The notes under the pieces were generated by a model, which did no database searches, was not told the origin of the DNA, and was given only the letters and a program-made list of their open reading frames with translations. The position numbers and the translations under genes are program-made. 64,000 nucleotides of DNA, from assembly GCF_019175385.1 (NCBI RefSeq), contig NC_083337.1, positions 165,801,713 through 165,865,712 of the forward strand. Direction: 5' to 3'. The DNA comes from Lycium barbarum. Its lineage: Eukaryota; Streptophyta; Magnoliopsida; Solanales; Solanaceae. Positions within the stretch are counted from its first letter, which is position 1. Every line of letters starts with the position of its first letter. Below, in pieces: positions 23,710 through 34,758 of the stretch.

Positions 23710-25361
23710 CCTGCAATCAAACTTGATCTTCAGACATAGTCCAAGTTAAAACATGACCAGGACTGTAACTCATCATACATTCCAGCTTGTGCTCCAGTTT
23801 TATGATCTGTAAAGATGTGAAAATGTGAAAGCAAGGGATTCAAGATTCCACGAGCTGCATGTATCACAGTATTCTCAAACTGAACAGAGACTCTAGTTGA
23901 AAAGGAAACACCGCTAATTCTCTTCAACAGAGCTTCGTCAACCCATTTAGTAGCCTGTATAGCAGCCAACAATTGGTTGAAAAATCATTTTAAGTTTCTG
24001 AGCTACCCTCAGAATACAAAACAATGAAGACAATGAGAAAAAAAAAAAAACTCACCTTTAAACTATTTGGAACCACAGGGACAGGAAGAACTACTTTTCC
24101 ACCACCTTTAGGAGGAACTCCCCGACTCTCAATTTTCAGTTCCAATCCTTCTGGAGGGACTCCGAATTGCTTCAGTATAGGCAAAGTAGTCGATCGAAAA
24201 GTATCAATAGATGGGTCCTTTGAATCATTTGTGATCCCTGAAAAAGTTGGTTCGGGCTTAATGATAAAGACCAAATCCATAAATTAATTGCAGCATTTTC
24301 TGACTCACCTTGGTTATAAGGAAATCAATGGTTTTAATGTCTTATAGTTGTAAAATTCAAAGCGAGAGCCAACTTCAGTACTTTTTGGGTTTTATCTTTG
24401 CACTTCACAACTCTTCATGGGAGTGATATTAGAGCTCCTGTGAGCTTCTTGAGCAACTAAACCCGGCCAATTTTACTTGATAACAAACCTATCTCCAGAT
24501 TCTATCTTCATTTTTATGTCTTCAACTTGCATTGCACCGAGTTTTGGCGAAGAGCATCCTTAAATTATACCCACAAACTAAACTACATCCTTAAAGTAAC
24601 TCAATGAACAAAGAACATCCTTATAATTTCCCAAAATGAGCAGGTTTAATCCTTTTGTTAGTCAACATTAAAAACTAACAGTACCCTAAAAACCAGGTGT
24701 AACCCACACGAAATTGAGGCCATCTAATTTCACTGATCCAATGGCGCCTTCCTCTTCGTTTAGATAGGTTCAAAAGAATAGACTCTATAACTAATAGATA
24801 AGAATGAACAACATACGGCTAACTAACTAATCTTGCTAGAGCTTATCTAATACATCTAAAGAACACTTGGACTTTCACTATTCAATCAAGACGTGCGTGG
24901 TACTCTGCTTGCTACAATTCTGATATTAGACTAAACCATGATGGTTTCCATGATATAAAAGAAGCAGGACATCAATAAAAGCATATAAAATATGAATATA
25001 TACACATCAGTCCAATTCTTCCTTGCATCTGAACAAGAATGCCCCATATCACCCAATGCATGTAGTAAAAGTAACGAACTTATGATTCAACTACCACTAG
25101 TATAAAGTTATTGCCTAACGGAATTAGTTGACACTAGAGCTAAAGGGAAAAACAAACATCAAACCACCTACAAAAATCAAAGAAGTTATAAAAAAGAGAG
25201 GAAAGGCATGCCTTTAAGCCTAATGGCGAGTGGTTTCTTTCCAAACAAACCGAGCACAATCAAAGGTTCCAAGAAGTAGGTAATGGAGCGACTAACACCA
25301 CAATCATGAACTAAATGCCTCCCTCCCATTATAATTCCTGGTTTGTACTTCAGTTTCGTAC

Positions 25362-25715
25362 CTGCCAAAAATAGTACAATAGATTTATGGCTAATATCCA
25401 CAACCAAAAAAGAAGAGTTAATGGTCAAAAACACACCTTACTATCACTTTTTAGCGAGTTTCATACCCAAACTATCAATTGTTCCATTTTCCTATCTGAA
25501 CTATCACCATCTATGTATTAAAACACATCTAGAAACTGATTAGGCCAACTATCAGCTGTTTCTTTTACCTACCTGACGTAGCTTCGAAGTGTATTTTAAT
25601 AGTAGATGGTGATAGTTTAGTTAGGAAAAGGAAACAACATATAAAAAGTGTTAGTTTACCATTATCTCAATTAAAAAAGGAGCAATTTAGCAGATAATAT
25701 AAGCAACGAGTTTAC
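25362..25715. other. RCL1 intron 1 with a foldback repeat
   Basis: The intron holds two inverted, diverged arms: TAGTACAATAG to CATCTATGTATTAAAACAC on the left, and GTGTATTTTAATAGTAGATG to GGAAACAAC on the right. The arms span about 25,470-25,640. It looks like a small foldback element fixed in the intron. No termini or target duplication could be assigned. Confidence 0.4.
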
Positions 25716-25919
25716 CAGTTTATTGATTTCAACGAGACAATCATCAGAAACTTTTTCAAGGAGACGGAGGAAAGAGACCTCATGTGGACGAAGGCCAGGC
25801 CAAGTAGAATCAGCACGTATATCCTCAATTATAATTGATTTTAATGAAAGGGTCGCCAGCAATAGACGTAGTCTTAAGTTCTGACTTCCCTTCAGCTTCA
25901 TGTATGATACTTTCCCCAG

Positions 25920-28434
25920 GCCATCTTCAGTTCGCCTATACAATCTACTATAATATATTCTCTGAAAGTGTTAGTTGCCTACTGAGAGTCAATATTAAAG
26001 GAAAGTATGTAGAGAATAAACATACATTTGGTTCTGTCAGATAAACAAAAAAGATGGAGTTAGCGATGGAAAGATAGCAAGTTAGCGGCGGCAAGAATTT
26101 CAGGGCTGAAAGCCGTTGCCGGGTTCAATTTTTTGGTTTTCTCGTTTATCCCATATAAAGTTATAAAACTGGTCCTTATTCCATTGTTCCTGTTTTACTT
26201 GGTGTTAACTGTTAAATTGACACTTCCTTTTAAAAAAATTATTAAGTACGAATTTATTTTACTAAATTAACCTCATTAATTAGTCTTTTAAACAATTAAA
26301 TTTGACTATTATTAGTTCCCAAACACACAAGCAAGAATACGACTAGGAGTGTGCATACTTTTGTATATAGCGAATTATCATATTGAAACAAAAAAAAAAA
26401 TTACACCATGATCTCCGTATTATGCTACTTATTTGATATCGTATTTGACATGCATTTGCCAACTTATTAGCGAAACAAATCAGCCTTAATATATAGATAG
26501 CCTCTTAAGTTTGTTAGTAAATTTTATTTAGACACTCGAACTATGACTTGTTCTATTAGATTCTTCCAGAATTTTGGAAAAAACATTTGTAGGTGTTCTC
26601 AAATGTCAATTACGTAGATAAGTTAACCACTTAAAATAAGTCACTTTCTTTACTTCGATGCATTAGCCTCTATAAGAGGTAAAATCTCGGGAGGTGCCAT
26701 ATTTTGATGGCTAACTTAACTAACTAATAGATGCTTAAAGATAAGTTTAAGGGATTGTAGATATATTAAGTCTGAAATTAAGATCAATGATCATACCCGT
26801 CGCCACAATTGGTACCCTATCCGGAATCGATAATTAGCACCATAAGAAACTTCCAATCAATTGAAGCCAAACCCGTCTCTCTCTGTCTATCAAAGGCCTG
26901 TGTGGTTATTGAAGAAATTATGAATTAGGATTTAGGGAGGTCATTTGCTACTACAAGATTTGTTTGAGCTTCTCCATATTATGATGCTACATGGCACGAA
27001 AAATAATTAAGCAGATATCTCATATCGTGAGGAAACATGACAGACTGACAGGCTGGCGGTCTTTAAGGTAAATCTCATACAGGACTTTCGGATTGAAGCT
27101 GCTTTCAGATTTGTGCGGGATCAAGCACTCTAAAATAGGGTTTTCCATAAACCAACAGGTCAGTACTTCTCTACTGAGTCTATTAACTTTTCTTCAGTAC
27201 TGGTAAGTTTACGAGGATAAAAGAACTTCCTAATATCATAAATGTAATAAGGTAGCAGAACCATCAATTCTGCAGTATATATATATATATATATAGTGGA
27301 TTTCCCAAATAATGAGCGATATCTTCATCATGAATTTTCCTACGGATGTTGTATTATTGCTGATCTCGGCTTGAGAAAGTTATACGTAATTGATTTAGCT
27401 TTGCCTTACATATGTCATCAAACCGCCCCCAAGGGGGTAGGCTATCGATTGAAGGGTTTGTTAACAGCCCTAGCAGAGGCGATGCAAGTTAAATTCTTCC
27501 TATCTTTCTAAACCACGATGGGTGGGCATTGTTACCCGATATATGTGTTGGTGGAAAAGTAGCAGGTAATTGGTGGTTTGATTGAGGTATGCGCAAGCTA
27601 TGTTGTTCCTTTAAAAAATTATATATGTCGTGAAATCTTGTCAGTCTAAGCTTGTTTGGTTAGGTTATGATGATTGCTTAGACAATCAACTAATAGATGT
27701 ATAAGAAATCAACCAGTTTCACTGAACCAGTAGGGTATCATTTGCGTAGAAGTGATTTGTTGGAAGATCATCCATACGCCGTTTCCCATTTGAAATAATC
27801 TAGTAATATCCGATCATGATAGGTAATAGTAACCAAGCAGACCTAATTATTTGATAAGCTTGAGAGAGACTAGTTCCCTCTATTTCCAACCCTCTTCTCC
27901 TCACGTGGTTGCCTGAAACTCTTTATATATATCATGACTGCAAAGTTATTTCTGTTTGATTACTCCTCAAAAAAAAATAAAAAAAATTGTTCCTTCTTGA
28001 TTGTCTGTTCGTATGCACTAAGTGCCGTTTTTTCTTTTATGATTCCACTTCCAGCTGAAAGCTGAGATGAGACTCAGCACACCGGTATAGACAGGACACA
28101 TGCTTGATTTAACTTGCGATGTCTTTGTGCTTGGGGCAATGACACAGCTAGTGAGGTTCTAACCTATGCGTGTCTATTGTTGTCAAAGCTTAAACAAGAA
28201 ATTTTCCAGTGATTCTCCTGTCTTCATGGCTGGGCGTGGAGAATCAGGTTTTAGTTTTATATATCCTTAATAAATCGCACAGTCAAACAAAGCTCATATT
28301 TGTTTATTAGAAAAAATGTTGTAGCTTGTTTACTTGGTTGTTAGTATAATTGGAAAGAGAAGTCAATGAAGATATATTTATTGAAGCTTTGCTTGTTTAA
28401 AGTAGGGGAATGTTCTGCTCCTGATCCAAGTATC
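25920..28434. other. Intergenic DNA upstream of the RCL1 copy
   Basis: The RCL1 leader probably lies within 25,920-26,130 (minus strand). A (TA)n microsatellite lies at about 27,276-27,295. A 71-codon plus-strand open stretch at 27,296-27,511 shows no domain I recognise. No other gene, RNA or clear transposon boundary was seen. Confidence 0.4.
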
Positions 28435-28439
28435 ATTAG
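28435..28439. repeat. Target-site duplication ATTAG of copia element 1
   Basis: ATTAG at 28435-28439 is repeated at 33539-33543, directly flanking the two LTRs. Confidence 0.9.
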
Positions 28440-28980
28440 TGTTAGGTGTGGAATTGGCCAAACAAGTCAATTCTTTTGTTCACATAGTCGTGATGTAAGC
28501 GCTTACCTCATAATAGTCGTGATGTAAGCGCTTACCTCATCATAGGAAATTCATTCCTATAAATAGGTAGCTTATGGTTCATTTGTAAGATATCATTAAG
28601 ATCATTTGCTATACACATCCCAAGAGAGAAAAAATCTAAGAGAAATACTCTTAGTGAAAGGCCTAAGTAAGAGAAGGTCTTTGAGAGAATTTTCTGTGGT
28701 AAAATTCTTGAGTGTAATTGGGATTGGGGTTGTGAGGTTGAGTGTTGTAAACACTTGTAATATTTCTTCTTTAATAAGATCTGCAGCAGCAACGTGGACG
28801 TAGCTCTCACATTGAGGGTGAACCACTATAAATCTGTGTGTGCTATTTATTCTTCGCTTACATCACTGCGTAAGTAGGTTCTGTCTAAGGAGGTTGGTAT
28901 TTAAGTGGTCCAGCTGTGACCCTCCAATCTTTCCTGGGAACCTGCTTACAAAGGTCGGATTTGGGATTCAAATCCTAACA
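28440..28980 (+). repeat. 5' LTR of copia element 1
   Basis: Starts TGTTAGG and ends CCTAACA, a perfect 7-bp terminal inverted repeat. The U3 part contains two direct copies of ATAGTCGTGATGTAAGCGCT with the perfect palindrome GTAAGCGCTTAC at 28495-28506 and 28524-28535. A TATA box, TATAAATA, lies at 28558-28565, about 22 bases after the second palindrome. Confidence 0.93.
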
Positions 28981-28982
28981 AC

Positions 28983-28994
28983 TGGTATCAGAGC
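28983..28994 (+). other. Primer-binding site of copia element 1
   Basis: TGGTATCAGAGC, complementary to initiator methionine tRNA, two bases after the LTR. Confidence 0.92.
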
Positions 28995-29021
28995 AACAGG
29001 TTGTGTTGTGATTTAGAAACG

Positions 29022-32000
29022 ATGGGAGGCGAAGATGGTACGACGCACGGCATCGGTAAATTCGATGGTACAGATTTTGCGTTCTGGAGAATGCAAATTG
29101 AAGATTATTTATATGGCAGAAAGCTTTATGAACCTCTGAGTCCGAAACCAGAGGAGATGAAGCAAGCAGATTGGGATCTCCTCGACAGACAAGTTCTGGG
29201 AGTCATTCGACTGACGCTGTCGAAGAACGTTGCTCACAACGTGGCAAAGGAGAAGACCACCGCAGATATAATGAAGGTATTGTCTGACATGTATGAGAAA
29301 CCTTCGGCAAATAATAAGGTATTTCTCATGAAGAAACTATTTCATCTAAAGATGATGGAAAATGCTCATGTTGCTGCACACATAAATGAATTCAATACCA
29401 TTGTAAATCAATTGTCATCGGTAAAAATTGATTTCGATGATGAAGTACAAGCTCTCATTTTGTTGGCATCCCTACCAAATAGTTGGGAGCCAATGAGAGC
29501 AGCGGTTAGTAATTCTGTCGGCAGTGACAAACTAAAGTTCAACGATGTTAGGGATCGTATCCTTGCCGAGGAGGTGCGCAGGACAGATTCAGGAGAGGCA
29601 TCGACGAGTTCTGCTTTTAATGTTGAAAACAGAAGCAGAAATTATGACAGAAACTACAACCGAAATAGGGGCAGATCGAAGTCAAGGAATGGCAGGGGTC
29701 AATCCAGACCAGGACGAACACATGAGTGTTGGAACTGTGGAAAACCAGGTCACTTCAAGAAGAACTGCAGGGCGCCAAAGAAGGAGGACAACAAGGGGGC
29801 TGGAATCAACGCTGCTACGGAAGACATTGGCGATGCGTTGTTGCTATCGGTTGACAGCCCGATAGACTCTTGGGTGCTTGACTCAGGAGCGTCCTTTCAT
29901 ACCACCCCACATCATGATATAATGACAAACTACGTGGCTGGGAATCTCGGCAAAGTTTATTTAGCCGATGGAGAGCCGCTAGACGTTGTTGGCACGGGAG
30001 ACATTAATTTGAAGATGTCAAATGGATCCTCGTGGAAGATTACAAAAGTTAGACATGTTCCAAAGCTGATGCGAAACCTGATTTTAGTAGGTCAGCTTGA
30101 TGATGAGGGATATGATCTCAACTTTGGTAATGGGTCTTGGAAGGTGGCGAAAGGTGCTATGGTAGTTGGCCGAGGAAAGAAGATTGGCACTCTCTACATG
30201 ACGGATAGTTGTCGTGATATTGTTGCTGTGGTTGACAACACAAAGAAGACAGATTTGTGGCATTGTCGGCTTGGGCATATCAGCCAGAAGGGGATGAAGC
30301 TGTTGGTGACAAATGGCTTAATTCCGGAGCTGAAGACGGTGGACCTTCATACGTGTGAGAGCTGCATTCTCGGAAAACAAAAGCGAGTAAGCTTCTCAAG
30401 TGCAGGCATAGAGTTGAAGGTCGAAAAGCTGGAATTGGTGCACACAGACGTGTGGGGACCTACCACTGTACCCTCCCTTGGAGGATCACACTACTACGTG
30501 ACCTTCATTGATGATTCAACCAGAAAGGTATGGGCTTATTTTATGAAAAATAAATCTGATGTGTTTAGTGTATTCAAAAGATGGAAAGCCATGGTCGAGA
30601 ATGAAACAAACCTCAAGTTGAAGTGTTTGAGGTCCGACAACGGCGGAGAATACACTGATGGTGATTTCAAACGGTACTGTGCCGATAATGGGATCAAGAT
30701 GATGAAGACTATTCCTGGAACGCCGTAACAGAATGGAATAGCCGAAAGAATGAACCGAACGTTGAACGAGCGTGCTCGGAGTATGAGAATACACTCTGGA
30801 CTGCCCAAGACATTCTGGGCAGATGCAGTCAATACCGCGGCCTTCTTAATTAACCGAGGACCGTCAGTTCCCTTGGATTTCAGAATTCCAGAAGAAGTCT
30901 GGAGTGGCAAGAAGGTAAATCTTTCATTTCTGAAAGTGTTCGGTTGCTTATCATATGTTCATAATGATGATACGGCTAGAAGCAAGCTTGATCCAAAATC
31001 AAAGAAGTATTACTTTATTGGCTATGGTGACACCGAGCTTGGGTACCGATTTTGGGATGAACAAAATCGGAAGATCATCCGAAGCAGGAATGTTGTCTTT
31101 AACGAAGAGGTACTGTACAAAGACAAGCTGCAAAAGAATTCAGAATGTCAGGACAAGGAATCGGAAATAGTCGATTTGAGGGACTTTTCGGCACCTGAGC
31201 CGCAGCCAGGTACAACCGAGGTAGAGGAACAAACAATCCGAGAAAGTGCTGATGAAAGTGCTGATTCTGAAACAAATGAACAGACGCCAATCACAGAGCT
31301 GCGTAGATCATCCAGGATCAGGAAGCCGCTTCACAGGTACTCTCCATCCCTCAACTACATTCTACTCACTGATAGAGGGGAGCCGGAATGTTATGAAGAA
31401 GCAATGCAAGTCGATGAATTGACTAAGTGGGAGCTGGCAATGAAGGATGAAATGGATTCACTATCGGCAAATCATACATGGGAATTATCCGAGTTGCCAA
31501 AGGATAAAAAGGCATTGCAAAACAAATGGGTTTATCGGATAAAGGAAGAACCCAATGGAAGCAAGCGTTATAAAGCAAGGCTGGTTGCAAAGGGATTTCA
31601 ACAGAAAGAAGGCATTAACTATACGGAGATGTTCTCTCCCGTAGTCAAGATGGTGACTATCAGAACTGTTCTTGGGCTGGTAGCAAAGGAAAATCTACAT
31701 CTGCAACAGATGGACGTGAAAACTGCATTTCTTCACGGTGATCTAGACGAGGAAATCTACATGCGACAGCCGGAGGGATTCAAAATCAAAGGAAAGCAGA
31801 ATCTGGTGTGCAAACTTCAAAAGAGTCTGTACGGACTAAAACAGGCTCCAAGACAGTGGTATTTAAAGTTTGACAGCTTTATGAAGAAAGCTGATTTTTC
31901 AAGGTGCGAGGCAGATCACTGCTGTTACTTCAAAAAATTTGAAGACTCGTAAATGATACTGCTACTCTATGTCGACGACATGCTAATCGTAGGAGCAAAC

Positions 32001-32927
32001 CTACAGGAGATTGATCGGTTGAAAAAAGGGTTATCGGAAGAGTTTGCAATGAAGGATTTGGGAGCTGCAAAGCAAATCCTTGGGATGAGAATCGACCGAA
32101 GCAAGGAGGGCATCAAACTCTCACAAGAAGAATATGTGAGGAAAGTTATCAAAAGGTTTAACATGCATGATGCCAAGCCAGTCAGCACTCCCTTGGCTGG
32201 ACACTTTCGGTTGTCAAAGGATCAGTCGCCGACAACCGAGGATGAGAAGAAGCAGATGGACAAGATACCTTATGCATCTGCAATCGGTAGTCTTATGTAT
32301 GCAATGATATGTACAAGGCCAGACATTGCACATGCAGTGGGAGCTGTCAGCCGATTTATGAGCAATCCGGGAAAGCAACACTGGGAGGCTGTGAAGTGGA
32401 TATTCAGATATCTGAAAGGCAGCTCGAGTTCAGCTCTGTATTTCCGAAAATCAAAAACAGGATTGCAAGGGTATGTTGATGCTGACAACAGTGGTGATAT
32501 TGATAGCAGAAAGAGCACATCCGGGTATGTTTACACCTTCGGAGGTACTGCAATCTCTTGGGTTTCCAAGTTGCAAAAGATAGTAGCTCTCTCTAGTTGT
32601 GAGGCTGAGTACTTTGCTGTGACGGAGGCCACAAAGGAAATGATGTGGCTACAATCTTTTCTGCGGGAATTGGATCAGGACCACGAGGGAAGTGTGCTAT
32701 ATTGTGATAGCCAAAGCGCCATTCATTTGGCAAAGAACCCGGTTTACCATGCTCGAACGAAGCACATACAACTCCGGTACCATTTCATTAGATCAGCTTT
32801 GGAAGATGGAGCGCTGGTGCTTGAGAAGATCGCAGGGAGTCAGAATCCAGCAGACATGCTGACAAAGGCAGTGACGATAGACAAACTGAAGCTATGCTCA
32901 ACTTCAGTTGGCCTGCACGAAGTATGA
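29022..32927 (+). pseudogene. Copia gag-pol polyprotein with two in-frame stops
   Basis: One frame of about 1,301 residues from ATG 29022 (MGGEDGTTHGIGKFDG) to TGA at 32925-32927. Domains: gag of the UBN2 type in the first 200 residues; zinc knuckle CWNCGKPGHFKKNC near residues 236-249; aspartic protease DSGA near 287; GAG-pre-integrase LWHCRLGHISQKGM; integrase core HTDVWGP, FIDDSTRK and RSDNGGEY; reverse transcriptase MDVKTAFLHGDLDEEIYM and YVDD near 983-986; RNase H with YVDADNSGD, SSCEAEYFAV and TKHIQLRYHFI. Stops interrupt it at 30726-30728 (late integrase core) and 31950-31952 (just before the YVDD motif). There is no frameshift, so the element is nearly intact but cannot make a full polyprotein without readthrough. 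Confidence 0.93.
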
Positions 32928-32984
32928 AAGTAGGAAAGAGCTGCTGCATCGATCAAAGTGTGAAGACAAATTAAAATTAGTCTT

Positions 32985-32997
32985 CAAGTGGGAGATT
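32985..32997 (+). other. Polypurine tract of copia element 1
   Basis: The purine-rich AAGTGGGAGATT directly precedes the 3' LTR, the usual copia arrangement. Confidence 0.75.
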
Positions 32998-33538
32998 TGA
33001 TAGGTGTGGAATTGGCCAAACAAGTCAATTTTTTTGTTCACATAGTCGTGATGTAAGCGCTTACCTCATAATAGTCGTGATGTAAGCGCTTACCTCATCA
33101 TAGGAAATTCATTCCTATAAATAGGTAGCTTATGGTTCATTTGTAAGATATCATTAAGATCATTTGCTATACACATCCCAAGAGAGAAAAAATCTAAGAG
33201 AAATACTCTTAGTGAAAGGCCTAAGTAAGAGAAGGTCTTTGAGAGAATTTTCTGTGGTAAAATTCTTGAGTGTAATTGGGATTGGGGTTGTGAGGTTGAG
33301 TGTTGTAAACACTTGTAATATTTCTTCTTTAATAAGATCTGCAGCAGCAACGTGGACGTAGCTCTCACATTGAGGGTGAACCACTATAAATCTGTGTGTG
33401 TTATTTATTCTTCGCTTACATCACTGCGTAAGTAGGTTCTGTCTAAGGAGGTTGGTATTTAAGTGGTCCAGCTGTGACCCTCCAATCTTTCCTGGGAACC
33501 TGCTTACAAAGGTCGGATTTGGGATTCAAATCCTAACA
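32998..33538 (+). repeat. 3' LTR of copia element 1
   Basis: Matches 28440-28980 over 541 bases. Begins TGATAGG (one base different from the 5' copy) and ends CCTAACA, followed by ATTAG. Confidence 0.93.
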
Positions 33539-33543
33539 ATTAG

Positions 33544-34758
33544 TTCAAGCTAAATTGTTAGGAGTGATTGGTTTTCGTGTCAAATTGATCTTTTTTTTTC
33601 TTTTTTTTTTTTTTGATCCATAAGGTATGTTTTCGTGATGAAATTTTTTTCTGAAGTGTTATCCTTTTACTTCTTGAACTTTGTCCTATTGGCTTCAATA
33701 ACAATTATGCCTCAATCCACAAGCTAGTTGGCATCAGCTATATAAATTCCATATTCACTTCTTTTTATCCTGATCTATTTCATTCCAGTACTGAGTTTTC
33801 AGAAACTAGAGGTTCTCCAAATTTCACATTTTCTCAAATGCTAGCATAAAATTTCTAGAAAAGTAATAAGGCTATGTACATTTACCAGCACGGCCAAGGT
33901 TTGAACTCAACTAGTCGTGTAGTTTATCTATCTGTTGCTTTCATTGGTTGTTCTTTGCTAAAGTTGTATGGATTCTTAGAGATCATAGGTCTCTTGAGAC
34001 TATTCCTCTATCTAAAATAATCTCTCTATTACTAACATTTTCAACAATCATAACGTAACATTTATTGACCCATTTGAAGTTCTATGTAAGACGATCAACC
34101 AAAGATCTAATGATTTTATTTTATCCGTTGTGTTACTAAACCTTCTGTCAAACATAATCGTTTCTAAATAGTAAGAAAAAGCAAATATTGACATTAGGAA
34201 AAACAACAAGCATGGAAAACTCCACCAAATGAGTGGCATATATGAAACAAGAAAGGTCATTCCTCAATGTCAGCCTTTTCGTCCACAAAGAGGGTGTTTG
34301 AATTGGTAACGCAAGTTTTGATGTTTCTTTATAACTTAAAGCGATAGATCTATATGAAGGGCAACCAACTTAGAAAACAGAAAACCTAATCCTCAGTGCC
34401 AAATCTGAGTCAAAACCAACAAAACGGTGTTAAAGGGTTCATGGGTATGAATTGAGAGCCATTAAAATCCAACTGAACTTTGGTTCCCACCAAGATTCAA
34501 TCATTAATAGAGACACAAGTCTTGGAGGAAGAATGGAACTTTGCACCAAGATAAACAACAATACGGGCAAGGAAAGCACAAATGTATACTATAGCCATTC
34601 TGCAATGAAAGTTCGAATCTCTACCTCTCAGATCCTGAAGCAGTTTTAAAAAATATCTGATCCACAAAAATGTAATTGACTTGACATTTAGATCTTACAA
34701 AACAAATCAATGACTATGTTTTTCATCTATATTACTAGTTACTGAGGAAGACATGTCA
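33544..34758. other. Region between copia 1 and the AP2 gene
   Basis: AT-rich. The part nearest 34,758 is likely the AP2 3' untranslated region on the minus strand. A T-rich tract lies at 33,590-33,614. No other gene or RNA recognised. Confidence 0.4.

Larger units (their letters stand above)
15117..25919 (-). pseudogene. RCL1: RCL1-like gene (RNA 3'-terminal phosphate cyclase-like), damaged and split by a retrotransposon
   Basis: RCL1 is a nucleolar factor of the RTC family that acts with Bms1 in early 18S pre-rRNA processing and lacks cyclase activity. Exons on the minus strand: 25919-25716, 25361-25212, 24237-24056, 23954-23779, 15912-15699 and 15326-15117 (TAA stop). They encode, in order, KLKGSQNLRLRLLLATLS, GIIMGGRHLVHDCGVSRSI, RSTTLPILKQFGVPPEGLEL, GVSFSTRVSVQFENT, SPGYGISLVVETTSG and LRHIRDFLGVKF through LSRKVS. 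About 340 residues are recognisable against a usual length near 375. Damage: CTG stands where plant RCL1 normally starts (25919-25917) and no in-frame ATG lies upstream before a TAA. Exon 1 is one base short, so exon 2 is entered out of frame. Intron 2 has a GC donor at 25211-25210. A 7.8-kb retroelement sits on the exon-5 (15912) acceptor. I infer a pseudogene; a sequencing error in exon 1 or an alternative start is possible. Confidence 0.85.
28440..33538 (+). mobile_element. Ty1/copia LTR retrotransposon 1, complete structure, 5.1 kb
   Basis: Has two 541-bp LTRs, a perfect 5-bp duplication (ATTAG), a Met-tRNA primer-binding site, one gag-pol frame and a polypurine tract. I saw three base differences between LTRs (28442 T/A, 28473 C/T and one in the TGTGTG-TATTTATT region), so it is young. 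Domain order gag, protease, integrase, reverse transcriptase, RNase H defines Ty1/copia. The closest lineage is probably Tork/Tnt1-like, by general resemblance only. It lies between the RCL1 copy and the AP2 gene. Confidence 0.95.

Noticed and set aside
27296..27511. 71-codon open stretch after a (TA)n tract
   Set aside because: No homology recognised and no splice or promoter support.
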